A DNA stretch of 38,810 nucleotides. Origin: an uncultured bacterium. Its GTDB lineage: Bacteria > Verrucomicrobiota > Kiritimatiellia > RFP12 > UBA1067. This document shows, in pieces, positions 20,401 through 27,290 of the stretch (the stretch's first letter is position 1; every line of letters starts with the position of its first letter). A program made the position numbers and the translations under genes. Where the stretch lies: NCBI GenBank assembly GCA_902801025.1, contig CADCGZ010000040.1, positions 1 to 38,810 of the forward strand, in the 5' to 3' direction. The notes under the pieces were generated by a model, which saw only the letters and a list, made by a program, of their open reading frames with translations, had not been told where the DNA came from and ran no database searches.

Positions 20401-22262
20401 GAGATCGGCACGGTCACCGCACCGCTACTACCGGCGACGCGGAGCTTGTAGGAATAGTCTGTATGAACCGCCAGCCCCGAAATGGACACCGAGAAGGGAC
20501 CCGTCTGCGAAAGGGGCTCGCCTACCGTCGTCCACTCCGTCGGCTCCGTCTCGCCATGCCAGAACTTGCCTTGGACCGTGACGGTGGCGGAACTGCCCAT
20601 GTCGTCGAGCGTGCCGCCAATGACGGCCATGTGCTCGAAAACGTTCGTCACGCCGACCGTGTACCTCTCCGCCCACGTCACCGCGAGGCTGGACGGAGTC
20701 GTAAAGGTCCCTGTGATCGCCTCCGTTTCGCCGCCGGCGTCATCGACCGCTCGGAGCTTGTAGCTGTAGCTCGCCCCATCCTGGCAGGGCACCGAAACTG
20801 CAAATTCATCGAACAAGGCAAAGTCCCCCCCAAGATCCGTCCATTCGGAAGGCTCGCTCTCCCCCTCTTTCCAGAACTTGCCCTGGATCGTGCATGCCGT
20901 CGTATTCGGGCCGAAGCCCGAGACGACACCCCCGACCACGACGGCATGCATGGCGATATTCGTGACTCCAACCCGTTCAGAATCCTCCGCCCATTCGACT
21001 TCCAAAGCGTCGGGCGGCGCAATCGTCACGAAGCTTTCGTTGTTGACAGTATCGAAGTCGGCCTTGATCCAGTCGGACTTGTTGAGCAACGGGTCAGTTG
21101 TGTCCAACAGCAGATGCGACACTCCCGGACGCAAGCGAACCTCGTCCATCGAGCCGTTGAAGCGACGACCTTTGTATCCATCCTTGTTTTGTGGATTGTC
21201 CTGCGTAGAACAGCCGATACCGATGTTGGCGACTTCCAATTCCACTTTGGGACTCGTCTTCATCGACTCCATGTAAACGCCGTTGGTGTAGATATCGATG
21301 TACGGTATATTGTCATTTGTCGCATACTTCCAGATAAGGTCAACCTTTTTCCAGACTTTATCGTCCAACTTTAACCACGAGCCAAGCGGACGTGTCGTAT
21401 ACTTCCAACTGCCTTGGGAGTTCTTTGAATGCACGCGCATATAGTCAACCGTCGTTCCTGGGTCAGCGTCACCGCCAAACCCAATGCCCCATGATTTGCC
21501 ATTATCGCCCTTGCGGCGCCCAAGAATATTGCCCCACTTGAGTTTTTTGTCATAGTCGGTCCCCGCTTGCGACATCATCCAGAAGGATGCATGGAAGTCT
21601 GTACCGAGGGAGTCAACCACCGTTTTCTTGACGCCATTCGTAGCATCGACGACGATGCCGTAGGCATGTCCGCTGTCGGTAGCGATTCTACGGGCCTTGC
21701 CGACCGCTCCGCCACCTTTGTCGGAGCCATTGATCGAGCCAGCGTAGGTCAGACCGTTCAGGCCGTTTGTCGTTGAATCGTAAATTGTTATGCCGCTTCC
21801 TCCGGTTTCATCCAAGTGCCACACGCCGACGTAGTCGCCCCAGGGATTCTCGTTCGTAACCCAGGCTCCCGAAGCCGACGTGTTGTAGCACATGTAGAAC
21901 TTGGTGCCCTGCTTCATCTGCGGAAGCTTGACCCAAATTTGCGAATCCTTTGCAGTTCCAACCTTCCACGAGTTCGTTTCGATTTGAGAGGCAAGATGGT
22001 TGCCGTGGTCATCGAAGAAGGCGATGTCAGCGCCCTTGCTGTTCGTCAAGTTTGCATACAGGAAGCCCGGGATGCGCGTTTCCGACAGACGCACGAGCAC
22101 GGGGAAGTTCTGGAGCGTTTCCGTGCCGGTGTAGCCAGCGACCATCAGCTTGTTCGTGTAGGCGAACTTGTCCATCGTCAAGCTGTCGGCGGCCTTGGCG
22201 GAAAATCCGGCAAAGGCAAGCGCGGCGGCGGCGAGGATAAGGGATATTCGTTTCATTGTCAT
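14460..22262 (-). CDS. Giant secreted modular surface protein (DUF2341, LamG, FnIII-like, Gly-rich, MBG)
   Basis: 2600 residues with a signal peptide (KRISLILAAAALAFAGFSAKA). Order, approximate residues: DUF2341 30-140 (NFPVLVRLSE, IWVKLPQMKQGTKFYMCY); LamG-like 145-415 (YVGVWHLDETGG); three FnIII-like repeats 420-745; a second DUF2341 757-860 and LamG 865-1110; a fourth FnIII-like 1145-1255; a Gly-rich block 1275-1510; three more FnIII-like domains 1524-1910; three MBG-type repeats 1911-2187; and a C-terminal domain ending GTGFWYYRTGSEALKIKFE. The architecture suggests carbohydrate binding or adhesion at the cell surface (inference). AAGGAG precedes two near-adjacent ATGs (22262 and 22256). 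The gene sits 14 bp after the upstream secreted-protein gene and overlaps the PEP-CTERM frame. Confidence 0.88.
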   Translation of the reverse strand: MTMKRISLILAAAALAFAGFSAKAADSLTMDKFAYTNKLMVAGYTGTETLQNFPVLVRLSETRIPGFLYANLTNSKGADIAFFDDHGNHLASQIETNSWKVGTAKDSQIWVKLPQMKQGTKFYMCYNTSASGAWVTNENPWGDYVGVWHLDETGGSGITIYDSTTNGLNGLTYAGSINGSDKGGGAVGKARRIATDSGHAYGIVVDATNGVKKTVVDSLGTDFHASFWMMSQAGTDYDKKLKWGNILGRRKGDNGKSWGIGFGGDADPGTTVDYMRVHSKNSQGSWKYTTRPLGSWLKLDDKVWKKVDLIWKYATNDNIPYIDIYTNGVYMESMKTSPKVELEVANIGIGCSTQDNPQNKDGYKGRRFNGSMDEVRLRPGVSHLLLDTTDPLLNKSDWIKADFDTVNNESFVTIAPPDALEVEWAEDSERVGVTNIAMHAVVVGGVVSGFGPNTTACTIQGKFWKEGESEPSEWTDLGGDFALFDEFAVSVPCQDGASYSYKLRAVDDAGGETEAITGTFTTPSSLAVTWAERYTVGVTNVFEHMAVIGGTLDDMGSSATVTVQGKFWHGETEPTEWTTVGEPLSQTGPFSVSISGLAVHTDYSYKLRVAGSSGAVTVPISGTFTTKNELTVVWSNASSENPGIARVSYGYVVAGGTVSDLGDATSCRIVYKLWVDGETEPSEWTTLSEGLAEHAACSESITVLDGKTYLYKFKAVGDNGEETVEVSGTFTSMSPASDETHYYDDGTNAFWVANEFERFLPFTVTGYPGTETLTNFPVLVDVRKKDTNGFSYDDFYHTGGRDIAFVDEKGHVIPHEIDTWNPNGMSLIWVRLPEMTNGTKFTMCYRSPLVNPPDDPGNTFEKYVGVWHMNETGDGIVQVHDSTVNNLTGETHANSLAYSNGRIGYARRVAQHSGTSSTYGHILINDHDDILRTSVGNVFTYSCWSKLADKKPGWAYLVSRKREDADKGWGVQYTDGDVATALRAWSGSTIKNGYTPFAVTGYSHEEWAYWTFVYSNDTFHAYLNGVEQASTVGGKQLKGNDGPVHPVANDETADYDSLVIGGQQIGTGALNGWVDECRYSKGMRSADWIKAEYYSTMQATWWNDQEKRFVTKGTVCKGDDTPVPVVVWETGDGMPTTVIDVSYAYVQFAGTVTFCGANADSCWIEYQLWADGQEPPDEDDWTHLLDDATPGTKFSIPVFGLKQDMPYNFRIRAVNEVAGERRQTREHTGSFRTNGNVNESAADGELMRLDNKFVHLYRRGEYTFTAPDYVTNIEIIVVGGGGAVITVGGGGIAPSNTTTASSVGIGEYSTFSLDSDHEHPLIEVPGGGGGGSCSTTANVVTGGDGASGGGAGGRGDTSSTGMSGGSALSVAGIVYGHEGGNGNHQQKGGSVGAYAAGGGGGGQRAGLSASSDTNYGGGAGGSGVVANILGEELWFGAGGGGGYAYTTDGKGGYTKPGAGGSGIGGNAADVLNQTLATSGVPNTGAGGGGGSMKYGNNNDKTYWQGGNGGDGVVIISYEVHGRDPIAEEPRISMTRCNYVEEVNEEAGDNVAGIAKIDYRLYWAGVQNDLADIYVHYSTVSSNELDNADGGEWVKVTEASVGIGDLVFVPPAVGYTYWVRLVARKGANSYAFSEEIASFTVPAISLTAAQWTESKTSPAEDFATVTYKLHETNEVVHLYCYWSENRAALEGSEPPFGEGVFMLDLGANTETVLSSKTTFTLPATEGLERNRTYYIRLASGDAQGIELFPSEEIVELDTKETPSTVLNGASWADSNVATVNFKATVGKLDPEEVQLVALYSRVQDDVKGANPETAESVKTVSLGLCADLGLDAASPSATFPLWSDVATNYYVRIALATNVVEEIPAGVVTNVVEDPPGTFTTNIVETQAHLVTNLVVIGGSYSQATRQIAVTAVEPLTLLYIVTANPKVMCYGDEPLPLDYGLQYAGLTEGWGWTNRYALVGAISSAVTRVSASGNYPILQGTLMLENGGQEQKHTDDQGVEWKYQYKLVFSGATYTITNAVFTADIEDVVTNYTGEAVDASVLMKTISGVRNEQPVTYLYRANGAGDWGEMPAFTNVGNYLVQFKASAPNHDEVHSSFKVTVVPAPLTATIENMTMDYTGSAVTPDFVTNVTGLVKGDVNPLTCEFREEAGEWQTTVPTFTLPGVYKVFFRASAPNHETAVTNCTVVVRGWDFKVNMDGRTGYEAPIVMGKPEWLINNNLSGMSGEQLAVDLARYGALDAICENGLRLWQNYVIERKDFSKRVVATIMQQGSTVDPNAFVVHFPDIEPLMGTGLKVQYRLDKKLRGTKTKSEFDAASFEIGELTGKYETNVPLGPHDPTGLYVFNIVFSPTNTQYEGQSVIASCATIGVLRVSSALTNTVTVAPWLSMSIDSTNEIDVAVADVVNPFSIGGGDTIHAYETDTGTFRMWERKDDGDWNAPVTVNKKGVSQSTAEESTFEPGKAFWLGRKSPGEYIYLVGRYTGEDYVFDLEGGSVAEPGHTLVANPTMFDVPLNDLEFVDGEGNPATPADGDRIIFQDIAGVQTIYYRNKETGKWGRNVPTKKVGRRIQNVWTEDGTNTVGTGFWYYRTGSEALKIKFEASK
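17730..18440 (-). repeat. Glycine-rich coding segment (GGC/GGN runs)
   Basis: Encodes residues of about 1275-1510 of the giant protein with many GGGGG and GAGGGG runs, seen as CCGCCGCCG stretches on the plus strand. It resembles the glycine-rich modules found in PVC surface proteins. Low-complexity, so prone to length change and to assembly error. Confidence 0.7.
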
Positions 22263-22276
22263 TGTTCTCCTTTCCC

Positions 22277-23125
22277 TTATTCAGCTCTCTTGACCCTGAA
22301 GAATCGGCAGTCGGAGGACTGCGCCGTTCCGATCAAAATCTTCCCGCCGCTCTTGCCGTCTACGACTTCCGCGCAGCCGTCCTCCTGCAGATTGCCGGGC
22401 TCAGAACCTGAGATTATGGTGTACGAGAGGAATGGCACGGTGTCCGCCACCTCAAGCCATACCTCGCCGCTGTCCAAGACGTCAAGCCCCGTGATCGTTG
22501 GCGGCTTGACGGAATCGGGCACCGCCGAGAGCGTGCCTGCGCATACGCCTGCCTCGCTTGGCGCCGCTGCCGCGAGCAGAGAGCGCCCGCCGGCCTTTGG
22601 AGCGGCAATACTATCGAGCACAAGCGTCGACGCGGTGGAAATCTTCACTTCATTCCTGACCGCGCCCCAGCGGTTTACGCGAAGAGGCGCGTTGTTCGCG
22701 ACACCCGCCGGAACCCCGTTCGCCATGCGCGTATCGACGAGGCAGACGGCCCATTCGCCGCCCTCGAGCTCGGCGTATTCATCGGCCGAAATCTGAAAAA
22801 GAGAATCCCGGCACTTGCCCTCAAGGGCGAGCGGCGCGGCAAAAACGACGCGGTCATTGGCCGAAATGGCCGTTCCGTCGGCGTTGAAGCCGGCGAAGGT
22901 CGCGCCCTCCGGCGACCAGACGAGAGCGTAGCACTCGCCGTCGGCGACGAGCGTACCGTCGGCGTAGCAGTCTGGGCCAGGCGTTGAAAACCGGGCGACC
23001 TTATCCTGCACCGAAGCCGAGGCAATCATTGGAAACACAGCAAACGCCAGCAAGACAGCCGTCATACGACGCCGCCAACGTTTCACACATCCATCATTAT
23101 TCATCAACTTTTCCATCTTTTCCAT
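22277..23125 (-). CDS. Secreted protein of unknown function, first gene of the surface operon
   Basis: 282 residues; not recognised. A charged N-terminus (KRWRRR) and hydrophobic segment (MTAVLLAFAVFPMIASAS) form an unusual long signal peptide. The mature part has two Cys-containing beta-like stretches and ends CRFFRVKRAE. Several in-frame starts exist (ATG 23125, 23116 and 23104, and ATG 23065 at the signal core); the most upstream is listed. Its 5' leader contains a run of ten G just 10 nt before ATG 23125. The giant protein gene follows 14 bp downstream, so the two are probably cotranscribed and may work together. Confidence 0.7.
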   Translation of the reverse strand: MEKMEKLMNNDGCVKRWRRRMTAVLLAFAVFPMIASASVQDKVARFSTPGPDCYADGTLVADGECYALVWSPEGATFAGFNADGTAISANDRVVFAAPLALEGKCRDSLFQISADEYAELEGGEWAVCLVDTRMANGVPAGVANNAPLRVNRWGAVRNEVKISTASTLVLDSIAAPKAGGRSLLAAAAPSEAGVCAGTLSAVPDSVKPPTITGLDVLDSGEVWLEVADTVPFLSYTIISGSEPGNLQEDGCAEVVDGKSGGKILIGTAQSSDCRFFRVKRAE

Positions 23126-23135
23126 TACTTATCTA

Positions 23136-23145
23136 CCCCCCCCCC
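23136..23145 (-). repeat. Homopolymer of ten G in the operon leader
   Basis: Ten consecutive C on the plus strand, G on the mRNA. It ends 10 nt before ATG 23125, roughly where a ribosome-binding site would sit, and such tracts are prone to slippage. Confidence 0.9.
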
Positions 23146-23205
23146 ATTAGAAGGAATAATACAATTGGTCATATTTCTATGGCCTACCAACAGATATTGG
23201 GACAT

Positions 23206-23234
23206 AGTATATCATTTTCTCGCACTTCGAGCAA
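23206..23234 (-). promoter_or_regulatory. Promoter of the surface-protein operon
   Basis: Minus-strand TTGCTC (23234-23229), 17-bp spacer, extended -10 TGATATACT with hexamer 23211-23206. The start near 23199 gives a leader of about 74 nt that contains the G tract. The rest of 23126-23261 shows nothing else. Confidence 0.6.
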
Positions 23235-23261
23235 GTGCCAAAAGCGCATAGAGTTGCTTTC

Positions 23262-23302
23262 AAAAAATCGAGCCCCCAGAAGCGCAATCGCGTTCTGGGG
23301 GC
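23262..23302 (-). terminator. Rho-independent terminator of the SPFH gene
   Basis: Perfect 10-bp stem GCCCCCAGAA (23272-23281) with TTCTGGGGGC (23293-23302), followed on the minus strand by TCGA and six T (23267-23262). It lies 28 bp after the SPFH stop. Confidence 0.9.
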
Positions 23303-23330
23303 ACCCTAATGAGGACTTTTTTGGTCAGTC

Positions 23331-24251
23331 CTATCCCTCGACCTGCTTTACGATCGACGTGCAGGCCTTGATGACTCCCGCGACGTTCGCGAGGTCGGAC
23401 GGGATGATCATCGTGTTGTTGGTCTTGGCGAGGTTGCCGAACTGCGCAAGGTACTGCTGGGCGAGCTGCATGTTGACGGACTCGACGCCGCCCTTCCCGC
23501 TCAGCGCCTCGGCGACCTTGCGGATGCCCTCGGCCTGCGCCTCGGCGACGAGCAGAATCTCCTTCGCGCGGCCCTCGGCCTCGTTGATCTTGCGCTGCCT
23601 CTCGCCTTCGGAGAGGTTGATCGCCTCCTGCTTCTCGCCCTCGGCGCGGTTGATCTTGGCCTGGCGCTCGCCCTCGGACTCGGCGATCATCGCGCGTTTC
23701 TCGCGCTCGGCGCGCATCTGCTTCTCCATCGCGTCGCGGATCGTGCGCGGCGGCGTGATGTTCTTGATCTCGTAGCGCGTAACCTTGATGCCCCACGGAT
23801 CAGACGCCTTGTCGACCGCCGCGACAATCGCCGCGTTGATGGAGGTACGCTCCTCGAAGCTGCGGTCGAGGTCGAGCTTGCCCATTTCGGAGCGCATCGT
23901 CGTCTGCGCGAGCTGGGTCGTCGCGAAGAGGTAGTTCCCGATGCCGTAACTGGCCTTCGCGGGATCCATCACCTGCATGTAGAGGATTCCGTCGACCGAA
24001 ACGGCGATGTTGTCCTTCGTAATGCACTCCTGCGGCGGCACGTCTATCGCCTGCTCCTTCAGGGTGTGGCGGTAGGCGACGCGGTCGAAGAACGGCACGA
24101 GGATGTGGAATCCCGCGTCGAGAGTGCAGCGGTACTTGCCCAAGCGCTCGATGATGTACGCCGTCTTCTGCGGCACTATGACCGCAGTCTTGATGATCGC
24201 TATGAACACTATGACCGCCAGAATGGCGAAGAAAATCAGACCGCCTCCCAT
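23331..24251 (-). CDS. SPFH/stomatin-prohibitin family membrane protein (QmcA-like)
   Basis: 306 residues. One N-terminal membrane segment (LIFFAILAVIVFIAIIKTAVIV) is followed by the SPFH domain (VPQKTAYIIERLGKYRCTLDAGFHILVPFFDRVAYRH...), then a long charged coiled coil (about 185-255) with repeated ERQAKINRAEGEKQEAI units, and a C-terminal region as in QmcA. Such proteins form oligomeric membrane scaffolds tied to proteolysis and lipid microdomains. The usual NfeD partner is not next door. It has its own promoter, a GAAAGGAAC ribosome site and its own terminator, so it is monocistronic. Confidence 0.93.
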   Translation of the reverse strand: MGGGLIFFAILAVIVFIAIIKTAVIVPQKTAYIIERLGKYRCTLDAGFHILVPFFDRVAYRHTLKEQAIDVPPQECITKDNIAVSVDGILYMQVMDPAKASYGIGNYLFATTQLAQTTMRSEMGKLDLDRSFEERTSINAAIVAAVDKASDPWGIKVTRYEIKNITPPRTIRDAMEKQMRAEREKRAMIAESEGERQAKINRAEGEKQEAINLSEGERQRKINEAEGRAKEILLVAEAQAEGIRKVAEALSGKGGVESVNMQLAQQYLAQFGNLAKTNNTMIIPSDLANVAGVIKACTSIVKQVEG

Positions 24252-24285
24252 TTGAATCGTTCCTTTCTTTTGTTGTTTGTCGGTT

Positions 24286-24291
24286 ATTATA
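24286..24291 (-). promoter_or_regulatory. Extended -10 promoter of the SPFH gene
   Basis: Minus-strand TGGTATAAT, hexamer 24291-24286; predicted start near 24279 and a 28-nt leader with a Shine-Dalgarno. No good -35. Confidence 0.6.
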
Positions 24292-24314
24292 CCAAAAAAG
24301 CCGCGGCCGTGGCG

Positions 24315-26108
24315 TCATTCCTTTCGCGCCTCGGCCGCGCCCTGGCGCATATACTCATAGATGCCCGCCCTCCAGTTCGCGACGCGGGCCTTCGCCTGGG
24401 GCGTATCGGCAAGCCGCTCCGCCTCCTCCATCAGCGCCTTGAGCTCGCGCATCACGGCCGGTGTGCCAAGCACCTTCCACGCAATATCCTCCGACTGGTG
24501 GAAATCGGTCGCGAGGAAGTCGCTCGGATAGTTCGCCCGGTTGCAGTACCGCTCCTCCACGATCCGGTAGAATTTCCTAAGCGGCGCCGCCGCCTTTCCG
24601 TAAGACGAGAAGTAGTCGTTCTCGAGGACCGCGAGCGGTTCGCGCGGATTCCACATCCACCTCAGGGAGAGGAAGTCCTCGTAGTCGTCCACGAAGCCGC
24701 AGTTGTAGATGTTTTCCGAGATCTGGAGCTCGTCAAAAAGCGCATATTCCTCCGCGAGGACACGCGCAAAGAACCCGGGGAAGCAGTTGACGCCCGCCTT
24801 GCGGTTCATCCGCTCCTTCGGGAAGGTGTTGTAGAGCCAAAGCCCGAACGGACGGTCAGGATAGGTCTCGCGCCATTCGCGAAGTTGCAAGACCTCTATC
24901 CTGCCGCGCCCGGTGTACGGTATGCGATTGCAGCAGTAGCAGAAGTGGACGACTACGTTCGGCTCGATCATGAACGACGGAGGGCTGCAGTGAGAGCCGT
25001 AGGCGAGCGTCGAGATCTTCTTGCCGGGATGAGACTTCGCGATTTCCTTCGCGACGGCGTTTACGAACCTGAACCAACAGTCGGATTGCTGGGACTTCAG
25101 GTTCTTCAGCTCGGGATGGTATTGCCTCGAGCACCTTTCGCACTTGCAGAAGGTCCTGTTGTCCATTGGCTCTACACAGCAGACGTCCTTGCCCCATTTT
25201 CCGCTGCCGCCTTTCGCGACGTTGTCGAAGTACGACCTGATGTCGGCGACCGCCTGCCTGACGACGGCGGGATTGGAGTAGCAGAGCTGCGGAGGCCGCG
25301 CGTCGGATTCGTAGCCCTTCGCGAAGTAGTCGGGCTCGAACCGCTCGAACTTCGGATGGCCTTTGTCCCAGAAGCGGTCGTACCAATCGTAAAAGGAATG
25401 GCAGGCGTGGGTGACTTCGCCGCCAGTCTTCATCCGCCTGAGGAAGAGGGCCTTGCGGCGGGAGATTTCGCGCACGGCGTCTCCGAACGTGCGATTTGCA
25501 AAGGCCGACGGATAGGCGACATGGAGATAGTTGGTCCAGCCGGGTGTCCCGCGGTCCCAGAGCTCGGGAGCATACGCCCCGGTTGGATTGCGGCCTTTCG
25601 CGAACGGGCGGGCGGCATAGGCGAGGCGTCTGACGGAGAGGGAGGGATCGCGGGGAATGACCGTGCCGGCGTCCGTCGGATCAAGCCATCTCACCCCGCA
25701 GTAGTCCCAGAGAAAATCGGAGACTGCGTATTCTGGGTGTGCGCCGCTTTCGAGCGTAACGCCGGAATCGGAAAACGATATGCGGACTTCCTGCTTTGCA
25801 AGGCGTGGAGCAAGGGAGATCGCAAGCTGCTTCTTCCCTTCGCGCGGCGAATTGACGATGGCAAAATCCCCGCCGGTGATCTTGTCGAGATGTTCCTTGA
25901 GCTCAGCAGCGGCAAACTTGAGGCTTTCGTCGGCATCAGGCGCGATGACGATGTCGGCAAGGGGCTTCCCGCCGTCAGCGAGCCGCAGCGTCCTGCGCAA
26001 CACGCCACCAGACACGCACCCAGAAAAAATCAAAAGCGCCGCGCCAATGACGACGCAGACGCCACAAACAATCCATCTCCTACGCAATGTTATTGCAGAC
26101 TCTCCCAT
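24315..26108 (-). CDS. DUF4838 domain lipoprotein
   Basis: 597 residues. A basic n-region (LRRRW), a hydrophobic core and the lipobox IFSGC mark a lipoprotein. The N-terminal third (IVIAPDADESLKFAAAELKEHLDKITGG) is the alpha-glucuronidase-type N-terminal domain that precedes glycosidase barrels. The main body matches DUF4838: the VCCVEPMDNRTFCKCERC block with several Cys, then VVHFCYCCNRIPYTG. Such proteins occur in polysaccharide-degrading PVC and Bacteroidota species, and a glycosidase role is plausible but unproven. The open frame continues upstream into tRNA-Pro, so ATG 26108 is used. It lies about 2 nt from the predicted transcription start, hence leaderless; a TTG a few codons later is an alternative start. 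Confidence 0.82.
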   Translation of the reverse strand: MGESAITLRRRWIVCGVCVVIGAALLIFSGCVSGGVLRRTLRLADGGKPLADIVIAPDADESLKFAAAELKEHLDKITGGDFAIVNSPREGKKQLAISLAPRLAKQEVRISFSDSGVTLESGAHPEYAVSDFLWDYCGVRWLDPTDAGTVIPRDPSLSVRRLAYAARPFAKGRNPTGAYAPELWDRGTPGWTNYLHVAYPSAFANRTFGDAVREISRRKALFLRRMKTGGEVTHACHSFYDWYDRFWDKGHPKFERFEPDYFAKGYESDARPPQLCYSNPAVVRQAVADIRSYFDNVAKGGSGKWGKDVCCVEPMDNRTFCKCERCSRQYHPELKNLKSQQSDCWFRFVNAVAKEIAKSHPGKKISTLAYGSHCSPPSFMIEPNVVVHFCYCCNRIPYTGRGRIEVLQLREWRETYPDRPFGLWLYNTFPKERMNRKAGVNCFPGFFARVLAEEYALFDELQISENIYNCGFVDDYEDFLSLRWMWNPREPLAVLENDYFSSYGKAAAPLRKFYRIVEERYCNRANYPSDFLATDFHQSEDIAWKVLGTPAVMRELKALMEEAERLADTPQAKARVANWRAGIYEYMRQGAAEARKE

Positions 26109-26115
26109 GACAGGT

Positions 26116-26121
26116 ATTATA
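26116..26121 (-). promoter_or_regulatory. Extended -10 promoter of the DUF4838 gene
   Basis: Minus-strand TGCTATAAT, hexamer 26121-26116, between tRNA-Pro and ATG 26108. Predicted start 26109, one base from the ATG. Read-through from the tRNAs is also possible. Confidence 0.6.
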
Positions 26122-26134
26122 GCATAAGGGGAAA

Positions 26135-26211
26135 TGGTCGGACCGACGAGATTTGAACTCGTGACCTTTTGCACCCCAAGCAAACGCGCTACCAGGCTGC
26201 GCTACGGTCCG
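26135..26211 (-). tRNA. tRNA-Pro (anticodon GGG)
   Basis: Complete cloverleaf on the minus strand: acceptor CGGACCG/CGGTCCG, anticodon stem TTTGC/GCAAA with loop TTGGGGT, T arm GAGTTCAAATCTC, and an encoded ACCA end. Last of three tRNAs. Confidence 0.95.
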
Positions 26212-26229
26212 ACGACGTGCCAGATGTTT

Positions 26230-26306
<77 letters not shown>

Positions 26307-26322
26307 ATCTGGCCTTTCCGAT

Positions 26323-26399
26323 TGGCGGGGCTGGCGGGAGTTGAACCCACAACCCTCAGATTCGTAGTCTGATGCTCTATCCAGTTGAGCTACAGCCCC
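26323..26399 (-). tRNA. tRNA-Arg (anticodon ACG)
   Basis: Complete tRNA: acceptor GGGGCTG/CAGCCCC, anticodon stem TCAGA/TCTGA with loop CTACGAA, T arm GTGGGTTCAACTCCC, and an encoded GCCA end. First of the three-tRNA unit. Confidence 0.95.
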
Positions 26400-26419
26400 A
26401 AATCGGAAAACAAGGGATA

Positions 26420-26448
26420 GTATATCATTTCCCCCGCCAGAATGCAAG
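26420..26448 (-). promoter_or_regulatory. Promoter of the tRNA-Arg/fMet/Pro unit
   Basis: Minus-strand TTGCAT (26448-26443), 17-bp spacer, extended -10 TGATATACT with hexamer 26425-26420; the first tRNA begins 20 bp beyond the -10. Confidence 0.65.
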
Positions 26449-26462
26449 GGGGTGCGGACGCC

Positions 26463-27290
26463 TTAATAAAACACCTTCCAAAGGAAGAGGCCGCGGGCGG
26501 GGGCCGTCTCAACGCGGGCGGTGCGCGGCGAATGCGCCGCGAGGAGCTCTTTTACCGCCTCTGGGCGCTCGTTTCCCTTGCCGACCGAGAGGAGAAAGCC
26601 CACCATGGAACGCACCTGCTTGTAGAGAAAGCCGTCGCCGCGCACGATGAAAGTGTAGCGAGGCCCCGCTTTCTTCACTTCGAAGGAGAAGACACTGCGA
26701 ACCGTCGAGTCGAGAACGCGGTCGGGGTTCGCCGCAAAGGAGACGAAATCGTGCTTCCCGACGAAGTAGGACGCGGCCTTCTTCATCGCGGCGAGGTCGA
26801 GCGGACGGTGGCAGAAAGTCCAGTATGGCGCGAGGTGCGGCGGAAGGATGTCCGCCTGGTAGAGCTGGTAGCGGTACTCCTTGCCCTTCGCGGAGAGGCG
26901 AGCGTCGAAGTCCTCCTTCGCATACGACGCCTTGAGGACGCGGATCGCGTCGGGAAGACGCGCGTTCATCGCCCGCACGAGGTTCTTCGCTGGAATCGGC
27001 TTCGTCAGGTGGAAGTGGGCGACAAAACCCTTCGCATGAACGCCTGCATCCGTGCGCGACGAACCATAAACGCGAACGGGCGCACCGTCGAGATACGCAA
27101 GCGCCTCCTCGACGACCTGCTGGATGCCGACGGCGTTTTCCTGGTACTGCCAGCCGGAATACGCCGTACCGTCGTAGGCAATCACGACGCGGTATTTTCT
27201 TAGGGTCAGACCCTTCTGATTGCAGTCGTTCGACGCAGCTTTAGCTGTGTCAACGGCTGTATTAGAGGGGTCTGACCCTGTTGCTTTCAT
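26463..27290 (-). CDS. truA: tRNA pseudouridine(38-40) synthase TruA with repeat-derived N-terminus
   Basis: Isomerises uridines 38-40 in the tRNA anticodon arm; 275 residues. The catalytic Asp is in SSRTDAGVHAKG, and YRVVIAYDGTAYSGWQYQ is the normal N-terminal strand. ATG 27290 overlaps the manC stop (ATGA). Between this ATG and the normal family start lie about 30 extra residues. These are encoded almost entirely by a 78-bp palindromic element (27202-27279) that keeps the frame open. Frames extending to 27446 lie inside manC and are rejected. It closes the five-gene secretin operon and sits 14 bp from the tRNA promoter. Confidence 0.93.
   Translation of the reverse strand: MKATGSDPSNTAVDTAKAASNDCNQKGLTLRKYRVVIAYDGTAYSGWQYQENAVGIQQVVEEALAYLDGAPVRVYGSSRTDAGVHAKGFVAHFHLTKPIPAKNLVRAMNARLPDAIRVLKASYAKEDFDARLSAKGKEYRYQLYQADILPPHLAPYWTFCHRPLDLAAMKKAASYFVGKHDFVSFAANPDRVLDSTVRSVFSFEVKKAGPRYTFIVRGDGFLYKQVRSMVGFLLSVGKGNERPEAVKELLAAHSPRTARVETAPARGLFLWKVFY
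27202..27279. repeat. REPIN/MITE-like palindromic element inside truA
   Basis: Ends are perfect 12-bp inverted repeats, AGGGTCAGACCC (27202-27213) and GGGTCTGACCCT (27268-27279), each itself a GGGTC-GACCC palindrome. The interior is also imperfectly self-complementary (GACGCAGCT...AGCTGTGTC), so the whole unit folds into one long hairpin. This is the structure of paired REP sequences moved by RAYT transposases. Length is 26 codons, in frame. Confidence 0.75.

Noticed and set aside
23126..23150. Leader peptide starting in the G tract
   Set aside because: ATG followed by the tract gives only Met and three Gly before a stop, and other tract lengths also stop before the gene.
24066..26156. Plus-strand open frame of 696 codons under the SPFH and DUF4838 genes
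   Set aside because: It crosses two real genes, a promoter and the intergenic region, with no homology visible.
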